Below the pieces are notes generated by a model. The model was given only the letters and a program-made list of their open reading frames with translations. It ran no database searches and was not told the DNA's origin. Below are positions 8,434 to 16,945 of a stretch of DNA of 64,000 nucleotides, in pieces. The stretch comes from an uncultured Bacteroidales bacterium (GTDB taxonomy: Bacteria; Bacteroidota; Bacteroidia; Bacteroidales; Bacteroidaceae): contig CALKIW010000119.1 in the NCBI GenBank assembly GCA_937995875.1, positions 5,403-69,402 on the forward strand, given 5' to 3'. The first letter of the stretch is position 1, and each line of letters begins with the position of its first letter. Position numbers and translations under genes: made by a program.

Positions 8434-8922
8434 ATGGTAAAAAATAAAAAGTTCGACAACGCGCGCAAGATTCTTGACGGGTATCTCGAAGCAACAGCCA
8501 AACGAAGGACCCCTGAACGTTATGCCATTCTTAAGGCCATCTACAATATAGACGGTCACTTCACAGTAGATGAGTTGAATAAGCTACTGGAGAACGATAA
8601 GTTTGTAGTGAGCCGAGCCACACTTTACAATGCACTGCGGTTGTTTCAGAAGATTCATCTTGTGGTGAGACACCGCCTTGTAGACAAAACCAAATACGAG
8701 GCTGCATTGCGTAACGATTCCCATAGTCACCAGATCTGTACCATGTGTGGTAAGGTTACGGAAGTGGAGTTGCCGAAGGTGGAAGATGCGCTTAACGCAT
8801 CGCGTCTCCGTCGTTTCAGAAAAGAGGGCTTTACACTCTATATCTATGGTGTTTGCAGCAGCTGCCAAGCAAAACTTACACGGCAGCGTACAATGAATGA
8901 AAGAAAACAGAATAGATCATAA
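8434..8922 (+). CDS. Fur-family metalloregulator
   Basis: A 162-residue ferric-uptake-type regulator. The N-terminal winged helix has TPERYAILKAIY and the recognition region VSRATLYNALRLF. The C-terminal half has HSHQICTMCGKVTEVE and CSSCQ, two CxxC pairs that typically hold structural zinc. I chose ATG 8434, 4 bp after the yggS stop; an in-frame TTG at 8410 inside yggS is less likely. The fur-like gene stands directly upstream of purA. Metal specificity (iron, zinc, manganese) cannot be decided from the sequence. Confidence 0.88.
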   Translation: MVKNKKFDNARKILDGYLEATAKRRTPERYAILKAIYNIDGHFTVDELNKLLENDKFVVSRATLYNALRLFQKIHLVVRHRLVDKTKYEAALRNDSHSHQICTMCGKVTEVELPKVEDALNASRLRRFRKEGFTLYIYGVCSSCQAKLTRQRTMNERKQNRS

Positions 8923-8939
8923 TAACTTTAATATAGCAT

Positions 8940-10220
8940 ATGAATACTGGAAAAGTTGATGTCCTGTTAGGACTGCAGTGGGGAGACGAAGGCAAAGGAA
9001 AGGTTGTAGACGTGCTGACTCCCAAGTATGATGTGGTGGCTCGTTTTCAGGGAGGCCCTAATGCTGGCCACACATTAGAGTTTGAAGGAGAGAAATACAT
9101 TTTGCGTAGCATACCCTCCGGTATTTTTCAAGGGGGAAAGGTAAATATTATTGGCAATGGTGTGGTGTTGGCTCCCGACTTGTTTATGGGAGAAGCCAAA
9201 GATCTTGAGAAAAGCGGACATGAGTTGCAGTCACGTCTTCATATTTCGAGCAAAGCTCATCTGATCATGCCTACGCATCGTATTCTGGATAGGGCTTTAG
9301 AAGCTGCTAAGGGTAAGAATAAGGTGGGAACTACAGGTAAGGGCATTGGTCCGACCTATACGGATAAGATTAGCCGTAACGGTTTGCGCGTAGGAGATAT
9401 CCTCAATAACTTTGAGCAGAAATACGCAGCACATAAAGAACGCCATCTGAAAATGCTGAAGTCCATGAATTGGACTGATTTTGAAGATTTGGAAAAGACA
9501 GAGAAGCTGTGGATGGAAGGCATCGAATATCTGCGCAGTTTTAAGATTGTGGACAGCGAACATGAAATAAACAAACTGCTCAAGGAGGGCAAGAATATAT
9601 TATGTGAGGGTGCACAGGGAACGATGCTTGATGTTGATTTTGGCAGTTATCCATTTGTTACATCAAGCAACACCGTATGTGCAGGAGCTTGTACGGGACT
9701 GGGTATCGGTCCCAACAAAGTGGGTAATGTTTACGGTATCATGAAGGCTTATTGCACCCGTGTGGGCGCAGGTCCTTTCCCTACTGAACTTTTTGATGAG
9801 ACCGGTAAACGTATTCGCGATCTCGGACATGAATACGGAGCAGTGACCGGACGTGAACGTCGCTGTGGTTGGGTAGATCTTGTTCAGCTACGCTATAGCA
9901 TCATGGTGAACGGAGTAACCGAGCTCATTATGATGAAAAGTGATGTGCTCGACACATTTGATACCATCAAAGCATGTGTGCAATATGAATTGCCCGATGG
10001 AACGGTCACCCCTGATTTCCCATACAATATAGACCATGTGAAGCCTATCTATAAGGAATTAAAGGGATGGAAGACCGACATGACGAAATTTACCGACGAG
10101 GACCAATTCCCAGAGGAATTTAAAGCATACGTTTCATTCCTCGAAGCAGAATTGGAGACCCCAATCAAGATTATCTCTATTGGTCCGGATAGAAAGCAAA
10201 CTATAGTAAGAAACAAATAA
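8940..10220 (+). CDS. purA: Adenylosuccinate synthetase
   Basis: Joins IMP and aspartate using GTP to make adenylosuccinate, the first committed step to AMP. The 426 residues are the usual length. The P-loop GLQWGDEGKGK (residues 11-21) contains the catalytic Asp16; GPNAGHT follows near residue 40, and VGTTGKGIGPTY and CEGAQGTMLDVDFGSYPFVTSS are typical of the family. It lies 17 bp after the fur-like gene and 5 bp before hisS, so it is part of the same operon. Confidence 0.98.
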   Translation: MNTGKVDVLLGLQWGDEGKGKVVDVLTPKYDVVARFQGGPNAGHTLEFEGEKYILRSIPSGIFQGGKVNIIGNGVVLAPDLFMGEAKDLEKSGHELQSRLHISSKAHLIMPTHRILDRALEAAKGKNKVGTTGKGIGPTYTDKISRNGLRVGDILNNFEQKYAAHKERHLKMLKSMNWTDFEDLEKTEKLWMEGIEYLRSFKIVDSEHEINKLLKEGKNILCEGAQGTMLDVDFGSYPFVTSSNTVCAGACTGLGIGPNKVGNVYGIMKAYCTRVGAGPFPTELFDETGKRIRDLGHEYGAVTGRERRCGWVDLVQLRYSIMVNGVTELIMMKSDVLDTFDTIKACVQYELPDGTVTPDFPYNIDHVKPIYKELKGWKTDMTKFTDEDQFPEEFKAYVSFLEAELETPIKIISIGPDRKQTIVRNK

Positions 10221-10225
10221 TAATA

Positions 10226-11593
10226 ATGGGACAAAACAAACCATCCATCCCTAAGGGTACACGAGATTTCGGGCCCGAAGAGATGGCTAAAAGGAATTAT
10301 ATATTCAATACCATTAAAGAAGTCTATGCTCTTTATGGTTTTCAGCAGATAGAGACACCTTCCATGGAAACCCTTCAAACCTTGATGGGGAAATATGGAG
10401 ATGAAGGCGATAAACTGCTTTTTAAGGTGTTAAACTCCGGCAATTATTTCAAGGATATAACCGATGAGGAACTTCAGGAGCGCAATCCTTTACACTTGCA
10501 GACCAAACTCTGCGAGAAGGGACTGCGCTACGACCTTACTGTGCCATTCGCCCGCTATGTCGTGATGCACCGAGGAGAGTTGCAGCTGCCCTTCAAACGC
10601 TATCAAATCCAACCTGTTTGGCGTGCCGATCGTCCGCAAAAAGGACGTTATCGTGAGTTCTATCAGTGTGATGCTGATGTGGTTGGGTCAGATTCGTTGC
10701 TCAACGAGGTAGAGTTGATGCAAATTGTAGACACGGTGTTCCAACGTCTGGGCATTCGGGTGCTCATCAAGATCAATAACCGCAAGATACTTACCGGTAT
10801 TGCTGAAGTCATTGGCGCACCCGACAAAATAGTAGATATTACGGTTGCTATCGACAAGTTGGATAAGATAGGGCTTGAAAATGTAAATGAAGAGTTGCGC
10901 AACGATGGTATTTCCGAAGAGGCAATAGCCAAGTTGCAGCCTATTATTGCCTTGCAGGGGACAAACGAAGAGAAGCTTGATACCATTACAAAGGTGCTGG
11001 AGGCTTCACAGATTGGTCTCAAAGGTGTGGAAGAAACTCGTTTTATCCTCGACACTTTGAAGCACGTAGGGTTGAACAGTGAAATTGAACTCGACCTCAC
11101 GTTGGCTCGCGGACTGAACTATTACACGGGAGCTATTTTCGAAGTTAAGGCTCTTGATACCCATATAGGCTCTATTACGGGTGGAGGACGCTACGATAAT
11201 TTAACGGGCATATTTGGTATGCCGGGACTGTCGGGAGTAGGAATTTCATTTGGTGCCGACCGTATTTACGACGTGCTCAACACACTCGATCTCTATCCTA
11301 AGGAAGCCGTTTCGGCAACACAACTGCTGTTTATCAATTTCGGCGAGAAAGAAACAGCCTACTGTTTGCCATTGATCGCCAAAGCCAGAGCCGCAAATAT
11401 CCGGACGGAAATGTATCCGGACAAGGCCAAGATGAAAAAGCAGATGAGTTATGCTGATGCCAAACACGTTGCCTATGTAGCTCTTGCCGGAGACAATGAG
11501 ATTGCAGAAGGCAAGGTGACACTGAAGGATATGACAACCGGTAAGCAGGAACTGATGACTATTGATGAAATAATAGACACCATCAACCAATAA
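10226..11593 (+). CDS. hisS: Histidyl-tRNA synthetase
   Basis: Class II aminoacyl-tRNA synthetase charging tRNA-His, 455 residues. Visible motifs are KPSIPKGTRDFGP at the N-terminus, motif 2 with REFYQCDADVVG, the histidine-binding signature LARGLNYYTGAIFE (about residue 293) and motif 3 GGGRYDNLTG with GISFGADRIYDVL. The C-terminal anticodon-binding domain is complete. It is the last gene of the operon starting at 6061 and is followed by a terminator. Confidence 0.97.
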   Translation: MGQNKPSIPKGTRDFGPEEMAKRNYIFNTIKEVYALYGFQQIETPSMETLQTLMGKYGDEGDKLLFKVLNSGNYFKDITDEELQERNPLHLQTKLCEKGLRYDLTVPFARYVVMHRGELQLPFKRYQIQPVWRADRPQKGRYREFYQCDADVVGSDSLLNEVELMQIVDTVFQRLGIRVLIKINNRKILTGIAEVIGAPDKIVDITVAIDKLDKIGLENVNEELRNDGISEEAIAKLQPIIALQGTNEEKLDTITKVLEASQIGLKGVEETRFILDTLKHVGLNSEIELDLTLARGLNYYTGAIFEVKALDTHIGSITGGGRYDNLTGIFGMPGLSGVGISFGADRIYDVLNTLDLYPKEAVSATQLLFINFGEKETAYCLPLIAKARAANIRTEMYPDKAKMKKQMSYADAKHVAYVALAGDNEIAEGKVTLKDMTTGKQELMTIDEIIDTINQ

Positions 11594-11617
11594 CGATGGA
11601 AAACTACTGAAGTATTG

Positions 11618-11653
11618 AGTCCTCGAATCTACGGACAGGATTCGGGGACTTTT
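11618..11653 (+). terminator. Intrinsic terminator after hisS
   Basis: AGTCCTCGAATC (11618-11629) pairs with GATTCGGGGACT (11639-11650) with one G-T pair, and TTTT overlaps and follows. It separates hisS from the esterase gene. Confidence 0.8.
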
Positions 11654-11671
11654 CATATTAATCTACTTAGA

Positions 11672-12673
11672 ATGATGAAGCGTTTTTATTCTTTTTGTCT
11701 TATGCTGACAACAGTGTTATGCTTAACGTCGAGCAAGAAACAAATCACAATTTTTATTATCGGAGACTCCACAGCTGCCGAAAAATCACACCCCGAAACC
11801 AATATGGAGCGGGGATGGGGCATGATGCTTCAAGGGTTTTTCGATGATGCAGTACGTGTAGACAACCATGCTGTAAATGGTCGATCGTCTAAGAGCTTTT
11901 TAGATGAGGGGCGTTGGCAGAAGGTTGTGGACCGCATTAAGCTGGGAGATTATGTTTTCATACAGTTTGGCCACAATGATGAAAAGCCTGCTGCCAACCG
12001 ACATACCGAGCCGGGCACGACCTTTGATGCCAATTTGGCTCGCTATGTGGAGGAAACACGCGCCAAAGGCGGTATTCCCGTGTTGTTCAATAGTGTTGTC
12101 AGGCGCAACTTTTATAACAAAGTAGATGCCTCTGTAGACGATGAGTCATTGCGTGGTGTCAGTTATTCGGACGAGGTTGTAAACTCGGACACACTTGTTG
12201 ATACACACGGAGCCTATAAGGATGCTCCCCGTCATGTGGCAGAAAGGATGGGCGTAGTGTTTATTGATGCCAACCAAATTACACATGATTTGGAGCAAGG
12301 GCTTGGAGTGGTAGGCTCGCGAAAATTACACATGTGGTATAAGCCCGGAGAAATCGCCGGTATGCCGGAAGGACGCAAAGACAACACCCATTATAACATA
12401 TATGGTGCCCGAGTGGTTGCCGGTTTGATGGCCGATGCCGTCGCAAAACAAATCAAGCCCCTTAGAAGACACGTTGTGCATTATGATTATGTGGTGTCGA
12501 AGCAGGGACGAGGCAATTATATGGACTTGCAGACGGCCATCAATGCTGTCCCGGAAAAAGGCAAAACGCGGATTTACGTCGTGGATGGAGACTGGGTCTT
12601 ATCCAAATGCAATCTTCAAAAAAAACGAATCAAACTGATTTGCTATCCGGATGCAACAGTGGATATCAGGTGA
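11672..12673 (+). CDS. CE12-type SGNH esterase (rhamnogalacturonan acetylesterase-like) with truncated CE8 segment
   Basis: A 333-residue predicted secreted esterase. An N-terminal signal peptide (MMKRFYSFCLMLTTVLCL) is followed by the SGNH fold: block I IIGDSTAAE, block II AVNGRSSKSF, block III FGHND, and the D/H pair in KDNTHYNIYGA. All catalytic positions look intact, which fits deacetylation of pectic rhamnogalacturonan. After about residue 270 the sequence HYDYVVSKQGRGNYMDLQTA resembles the beginning of a CE8 pectinesterase, but the reading frame stops about 60 residues later; a full CE8 domain has about 300. No continuation is visible in another frame. I chose the ATG pair at 11672 because an upstream TTG lies inside the hisS terminator. 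It probably descends from a CE12-CE8 fusion. Confidence 0.8.
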   Translation: MMKRFYSFCLMLTTVLCLTSSKKQITIFIIGDSTAAEKSHPETNMERGWGMMLQGFFDDAVRVDNHAVNGRSSKSFLDEGRWQKVVDRIKLGDYVFIQFGHNDEKPAANRHTEPGTTFDANLARYVEETRAKGGIPVLFNSVVRRNFYNKVDASVDDESLRGVSYSDEVVNSDTLVDTHGAYKDAPRHVAERMGVVFIDANQITHDLEQGLGVVGSRKLHMWYKPGEIAGMPEGRKDNTHYNIYGARVVAGLMADAVAKQIKPLRRHVVHYDYVVSKQGRGNYMDLQTAINAVPEKGKTRIYVVDGDWVLSKCNLQKKRIKLICYPDATVDIR

Positions 12674-12744
12674 TAGACAGCAAAGGTTAGTTCTGTTGTT
12701 TTTAAATATTTTCCATGTTATATATGTAATTTATACAAATTTTC

Positions 12745-12775
12745 TTGTACGAACGTATTATATTGCTTATCTTTG
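12745..12775 (+). promoter_or_regulatory. Promoter of the second Fur/PerR-type gene
   Basis: TTG (12745-12747), 20 nt, then TATCTTTG (12768-12775). The predicted transcript has a leader of about 40 nt. The surrounding AT-rich sequence could hold an autoregulatory operator, but no clear box is visible. Confidence 0.65.
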
Positions 12776-12822
12776 CAGGTGGATTATTGTTAAGAGTGTA
12801 ATAGAACTTAGAGGTTATCAAT

Positions 12823-13242
12823 ATGAATCAAGATGCATATAATAGGTTGGTAAGTTGTGGGATCCGCCCTTCCATGCAGCGTTTGGCTATCATGGATTAT
12901 CTGCTGACCCACCGCACACACCCCACAGTAGAAGAGGTGTATCAAGGTATATGTAAGGATATACGTACGCTGAGCCGTACAACGGTTTACAACACCTTGC
13001 GTTTGTTTTCCGAACACAATGCTGCAAGCATGATCACCATTGACGAACATCGAGTGTGTTATGACGGTGATGTTACTCCTCATGTGCATTTTTATTGCCG
13101 CAGCTGTGGCCGTGTTTACGATTTGTTTGACGAAGAAGCACCTCAGTTGGCTAAATCAAAGCAAATCGAGGGTCATGTCATTGATGAGATGCAGCTCTAT
13201 TATAAGGGGGTTTGCAAGGACTGCAAGTCGCATCTAAGCTGA
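12823..13242 (+). CDS. Fur/PerR-family transcriptional regulator
   Basis: A 139-residue metal-dependent repressor. The winged helix has RPSMQRLAIMDYL and the recognition segment LSRTTVYNTLRLF. The C-terminal domain has YDGD, then HVHFYCRSCG and CKDC, giving two CxxC zinc pairs and a regulatory cluster (Asp, HxH) like that of PerR. The spacing resembles PerR more than the Fur-type protein at 8434, so peroxide sensing by iron is a reasonable inference, not proof. It is preceded by its own promoter and stands as a single gene. Confidence 0.88.
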   Translation: MNQDAYNRLVSCGIRPSMQRLAIMDYLLTHRTHPTVEEVYQGICKDIRTLSRTTVYNTLRLFSEHNAASMITIDEHRVCYDGDVTPHVHFYCRSCGRVYDLFDEEAPQLAKSKQIEGHVIDEMQLYYKGVCKDCKSHLS

Positions 13243-13267
13243 TCTTTATTTTATAATTCTAATACGG

Positions 13268-13303
13268 AGCAGCCGTGTATATCGTTGGATGTACACGGCT
13301 GCT
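13268..13303 (+). terminator. Strong hairpin after the Fur/PerR-type gene
   Basis: AGCAGCCGTGTA (13268-13279) pairs perfectly with TACACGGCTGCT (13292-13303). No T-run follows, so it may protect the 3' end or act as a weak terminator. Confidence 0.55.
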
Positions 13304-13443
13304 ACTGTGTTACAGCTTCGCAAATGCAATAGGAAAGGGCATAGGTTGTTGTCAGCCTGCGCTTTTTAACAACCTTTTACGTATGATGTAAGAAGTATCA
13401 TGTTTTAATTGTTTAACTTTGCATATCAAAGCATTAGATAATT

Positions 13444-13959
13444 ATGATAGAAGTAAAGGTAAAGGATGCGGATTTGAAGCGTGCAGCGGAGGAAGGCATG
13501 GACGCGTTTGTGGCGGTGTTTACAGATGCCATACTCTGTGCTATTGGTGGTGAACTCAACGCTGACAATATGTCACAGCTCAATGCCGACCAGATAACTC
13601 TGTTGGGGTATGTTGCGCTACGGGATGAGGTGATGAATGGAGGTTTTGTGCAGCTTATCCACAATGGTTATGGAGCGTTTATATACAAAAATCCATTCGA
13701 CAAGGCAATGCGTAATTGGGGAATCCGTGATTTATATCGTATTATCAACAAAAGCCACGCCTTTTACAATATGTATCATGAGGAAATAGAGCAAGATTAC
13801 AGTCAGGAAGAGTTTGATGCTTTGTATGAGAAATACTCGGAATTCGATGATTTTGATGATGCTTTTGTTGAAAACGAAGAAGAATTCACCTCGCAAGTAG
13901 CTCATTATATCGATGAGCATATAGATAACTTTGCAATCATAGATAATGAACAAAAATAA
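13444..13959 (+). CDS. DMP19-like (DUF4375) acidic protein
   Basis: A 171-residue acidic protein. The segment DEVMNGGFVQLIHNGYG (about residues 58-74) matches the core of the DUF4375/DMP19 family, whose Neisseria member is a DNA-mimic protein that binds a transcription regulator. The C-terminal third is very acidic (FDDFDDAFVENEEEF), consistent with a DNA- or RNA-mimicking surface. A TAACTTTG box at 13414-13421 marks a likely promoter about 30 bp upstream. The gene overlaps smpB by 14 bp, so the two are co-transcribed. Whether it mimics nucleic acid here, and what it binds, is unknown. Confidence 0.72.
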   Translation: MIEVKVKDADLKRAAEEGMDAFVAVFTDAILCAIGGELNADNMSQLNADQITLLGYVALRDEVMNGGFVQLIHNGYGAFIYKNPFDKAMRNWGIRDLYRIINKSHAFYNMYHEEIEQDYSQEEFDALYEKYSEFDDFDDAFVENEEEFTSQVAHYIDEHIDNFAIIDNEQK

Positions 13960-14425
13960 GCCGGAGCCACGCAGGAAAGGCTCTGTACAGATAAGGAATA
14001 AGAAAGCGTCATTTGAGTATAGCTTCATTGATACTTATACGGCAGGCATTGTGCTGACGGGAACGGAGATAAAATCTATCCGTTTGGGCAAGGCCTCGTT
14101 GGTAGATGCATTTTGCTATATCAACAACGGGGAAATATGGGTGAAGGGGATGAACGTTTCGCCATATTTCTACGGATCGTATGCCAATCATGAATCTAAG
14201 CGAGACCGCAAACTATTGCTTACAAAAAAAGAAATACGGAAACTCGATGCAGACACCAAGTCGCCCGGTTTCACCATTATCCCTACTCTGATATTTATAG
14301 ACGAGCACGGACGGGCAAAGGTTAGGATAGCCCTGGCAAAGGGAAAAAAAGAATTCGACAAGCGCCAGACACTCAGAGAAAAGGATGACAGGCGTGAGAT
14401 GGAGAGAGCCATGAAACGTTTTTAA
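13946..14425 (+). CDS. smpB: SsrA-binding protein (trans-translation)
   Basis: SmpB binds tmRNA and helps rescue stalled ribosomes. The 159 residues contain ASFEYSFIDTYTAGIVLTGTE (the start of the OB-like core), ANHESKRDRKLLL, and a basic C-terminal tail (FDKRQTLREKDDRREM) that becomes helical in the mRNA channel. Its start lies within the 3' end of the DMP19-like gene. No tmRNA gene (ssrA) is visible in this window. Confidence 0.95.
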   Translation: MNKNKPEPRRKGSVQIRNKKASFEYSFIDTYTAGIVLTGTEIKSIRLGKASLVDAFCYINNGEIWVKGMNVSPYFYGSYANHESKRDRKLLLTKKEIRKLDADTKSPGFTIIPTLIFIDEHGRAKVRIALAKGKKEFDKRQTLREKDDRREMERAMKRF

Positions 14426-14573
14426 CAAACTTTGAGCAGTTCTGTAAACATTGTTTCGAGGTTATGCGAGTTCATGTGCATGTCCCACTTTTCATGATGA
14501 GGTTACACAGATATTGGTCAGGCGAATGGCAACTCCTTTGAAGTAAAACGATTGATAACACAATAAAGTTGAT

Positions 14574-15206
14574 ATGATAAAGATGATAGCCCTGGATTTG
14601 GGCGGTGTCATAATTACAATGGACAATGACGAGCCGGTACGTCGGTTCAAAGAATTGGGTATTAAGAACGTGGAGCAAATGCTTGACCCTTATGTGCAAT
14701 CCGGTCTGTTTGGCGATTTGGAACAGGGAAAAATCAGCGAAGAACAATTCAGGAAGGAGCTGAGCCGATATGCAGGTAAAGAGCTGACATGGGAAGAATG
14801 TCAGTATGGATGGAAAGGATACGTGAAGGAAGTGCCGCAGTACAATTTAGATGCCATGTTGAAACTGCGCAATATGGGCTTCCGCGTTGTATTGGCATCG
14901 AACACAAATGGATTCATGCAGGCATGGGCCGACTCAGAGGAATTTTCTCCGGACGGACATCCTATTAGCTATTACTGCGATGCCATGTATCGGAGTCATG
15001 AAATGCACGAGATGAAACCAAGCGACCGTTTCTTCCGATATATGCTTACCCATGAGAAAATGATTCCGTCCGATGTGCTGTTCGTGGACGACAGCGCACG
15101 AAACTGTGCTTCAGCCAGCCAGTTGGGAATGCACACTTTTTGTCCTTACAATGGAGCGGACTGGGTGAGCACTTTGTTTGATATGGTAGATAAAAACAAG
15201 GTGTAG
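14574..15206 (+). CDS. HAD-family hydrolase (YihX-like)
   Basis: A 210-residue haloacid-dehalogenase-type phosphatase. Motif I is LDLGGVI, with the second acid of the usual DxD replaced by Gly, as in YihX-type members. Motif II is VLASNTN, the lysine of motif III is in HEMKPSDRFF, and motif IV is VLFVDDSARN. The cap is a small helical insertion (about residues 20-95). The substrate is unknown; YihX-like enzymes act on sugar phosphates. A 150-bp gap without other genes precedes it, and repeat copy B follows. Confidence 0.85.
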   Translation: MIKMIALDLGGVIITMDNDEPVRRFKELGIKNVEQMLDPYVQSGLFGDLEQGKISEEQFRKELSRYAGKELTWEECQYGWKGYVKEVPQYNLDAMLKLRNMGFRVVLASNTNGFMQAWADSEEFSPDGHPISYYCDAMYRSHEMHEMKPSDRFFRYMLTHEKMIPSDVLFVDDSARNCASASQLGMHTFCPYNGADWVSTLFDMVDKNKV

Positions 15207-15276
15207 ATTTATTGCTTCAGATGAGACACTTTTGTGCTCATTGATTGTCGTTTCTCATAGATTATGAAATATCGAA

Positions 15277-15685
15277 GGAATGTATTTTCCTTTACAAATG
15301 CCCTTTTATATTTTGCGTATTTAAAAATAAACATGATTCCGTTTGAAATACGCTGAAAATACGGATATTTGTATTTGCTTGATTATCAGTGTTTTATAAA
15401 ATGATGCTTGTACGGGCTTAATTCCGTTGCTTGCGATTGAATATCAAACGGCAGAGCGGCGGAGTACTAACCGCGATGCGCTTAAGCCTTTTCCGCAGTG
15501 CCGTTAGAGTTTAAGCGCACTGCGATTAGGCCTCCGTCATAGTGTAGGGAAAAATAGAACATGGAAACCGGACTGTTTTCATTCGCCGCAGACAGACAAT
15601 GAGGCCGGAAACATAGCCCTTTTTGCTCCAGATGACACGATAAATACCACCCTAAAAATGGTAATCAAATTTTACATGAATAAGC
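15277..15685 (-). repeat. Dispersed intergenic repeat, copy B (short form)
   Basis: About 410 bp in the 750-bp gap between the HAD gene and map. On the minus strand it reads: GGGCTATG box (plus-strand CATAGCCC at 15612-15619), 73 bp, 22-bp array (15429-15538), then the AT-rich box (TATTTAAAAATAA at 15318-15330). The segment around the box, GTCATCTGGAGCAAAAAG, is identical to copy C. The rest of the gap (15690-15930) holds no gene that I can support. Confidence 0.85.
15429..15538 (-). repeat. Five-unit 22-bp array (copy B)
   Basis: Five adjacent 22-bp units, read on the minus strand from 15538 down, with borders at 15516/15517, 15494/15495, 15472/15473 and 15450/15451. The first unit shares GGAGGCCTAATCGCAGTGC with the family pattern, and all five end in GC. 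The last unit is identical to that of copy A over all 22 positions. Confidence 0.85.
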
Positions 15686-15958
15686 ATAATGGTGGAACAA
15701 AATCGGGAAAAGATGTACAATGAAACTTGATGAAAGATATGTTCGATGTTTAAACATGAGAATTTTATATTATCCCCAGATTGCTGAAACTAAAATATGA
15801 GGAAACCATGAGCAAAGAGATGTCGATTGTGTTTTGGTACTCAACCTTTTGTGCAGTCTGCAAAATAGTTTTGTCGAATGTTGAGAATTGGGTATTTTTT
15901 CAAGTTTATGTTATTCTGTTCATTGTAAAAGTATTACCTTTGCATTTGTTTAAAACTG

Positions 15959-16831
15959 ATGATTATGGTTTTCAATAAAAAGAAAAGATGGCATAGCATA
16001 CCAGGGCAGCCATTGACCGAACTCGACAAAAAAGTAATGTACTGGGAGAACAAGGGTAAACTTGTGCCTACCCGAGACATGATCAGAACTCCCGAACAGA
16101 TAGAAGGCATACGCATAGCCGGCAAGTTGAACACCGGATGTTTGGATGCTGTAGAGGCAGCGATTTGCCCGGGTATGACTACTCAGGATATTGATGACAT
16201 TTGCATGAAATATTGCGAGGAGAACAACTGTCATCCCTCTTGCCTCAATTATGAGGGTTTCCCCAAAAGCGTATGTACCAGTATTAACGAGGTGGTGTGT
16301 CATGGTATTCCCAAAAGCAGCGATGTCTTGAAAGAGGGCGATATTGTGAATGTGGACATGACGTTAGATTTTAACGGCTATTTCGGAGATGCCTCCCGCA
16401 TGTTTATCATCGGAGGAAAAACCACTCCTGAAAAGGAACAGTTGGTGCGTGTCACTAAGGAATGTCTTGAGATTGGCGCAGAGGCTGCCAAGCCGTATTG
16501 CTTTGTAGGCGACATTGGACACGCAATACAGAAGCATGCTGAAAAGCACCATTATGGTGTGGTGCGCGACTTGTGCGGTCACGGTGTGGGACTGTCTATG
16601 CACGAAGAGCCGGAAATTCTGCATTATGGGCATCGCGGTACAGGGATGCTGCTTGTTCCGGGCATGGTCTTTACTATTGAGCCCATGATCAATATGGGCA
16701 CATGGGAGGTATTTATCGATGCTGATGATCCTTTCGGATGGGAGGTGATTACAGGCGATGAGCAGCCGTCTGCCCAGTGGGAGCATACTTTCTTGATGAC
16801 AGAAACTGGTGTAGAAATACTTTCACATTAA
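15959..16831 (+). CDS. map: Methionine aminopeptidase, type I
   Basis: Removes the N-terminal methionine from nascent proteins. The 290 residues include an N-terminal extension of about 40 (FNKKKRWHSIPGQPL) seen in some bacterial enzymes. The five metal ligands are visible: two Asp in VDMTLDFNGYFGDAS, His in GHGVGLSMHEEP, Glu in FTIEPMIN and Glu in WEHTFLM. A TACCTTTG box at 15935-15942 suggests a promoter with a leader of only 10-15 nt. ATG 15959 and the in-frame ATG at 15965 are both possible starts. Confidence 0.95.
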   Translation: MIMVFNKKKRWHSIPGQPLTELDKKVMYWENKGKLVPTRDMIRTPEQIEGIRIAGKLNTGCLDAVEAAICPGMTTQDIDDICMKYCEENNCHPSCLNYEGFPKSVCTSINEVVCHGIPKSSDVLKEGDIVNVDMTLDFNGYFGDASRMFIIGGKTTPEKEQLVRVTKECLEIGAEAAKPYCFVGDIGHAIQKHAEKHHYGVVRDLCGHGVGLSMHEEPEILHYGHRGTGMLLVPGMVFTIEPMINMGTWEVFIDADDPFGWEVITGDEQPSAQWEHTFLMTETGVEILSH

Positions 16832-16839
16832 AAAATGCT

Positions 16840-16922
16840 TTGAACTTCGGGACGGTTGCTGTTTGCGTCAGCACAACCCCCTTGTATGCTTGCAAAGCAG
16901 AGGGGAAGATGTCGGAGTTCAA
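16840..16922 (+). ncRNA. Candidate structured RNA between map and tsaD
   Basis: An outer stem of 11 pairs joins 16840-16850 (TTGAACTTCGG) to 16912-16922 (TCGGAGTTCAA), with two G-U pairs. It encloses two hairpins: GGTTGCTG with CAG-CA-CAACC (16854-16878, two-base bulge) and CCCT with AGGGG plus inner GCTT/AAGC (about 16879-16905). This three-way junction fills almost the whole gap before tsaD. I do not recognise a known riboswitch; it could be a leader element, a processed RNA or a 3'-UTR structure of map. Confidence 0.45.
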
Positions 16923-16945
16923 TATTTAAAGTTAAAAAGTAGATC

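Noticed and set aside
12651..12842. Continuation of the pectinesterase domain after a frameshift
   Set aside because: The peptides in all three frames downstream of 12673 are hydrophobic or basic and show no CE8 motif.
15781..15978. Small gene upstream of map
   Set aside because: It overlaps the map promoter box and start and has no recognisable features.
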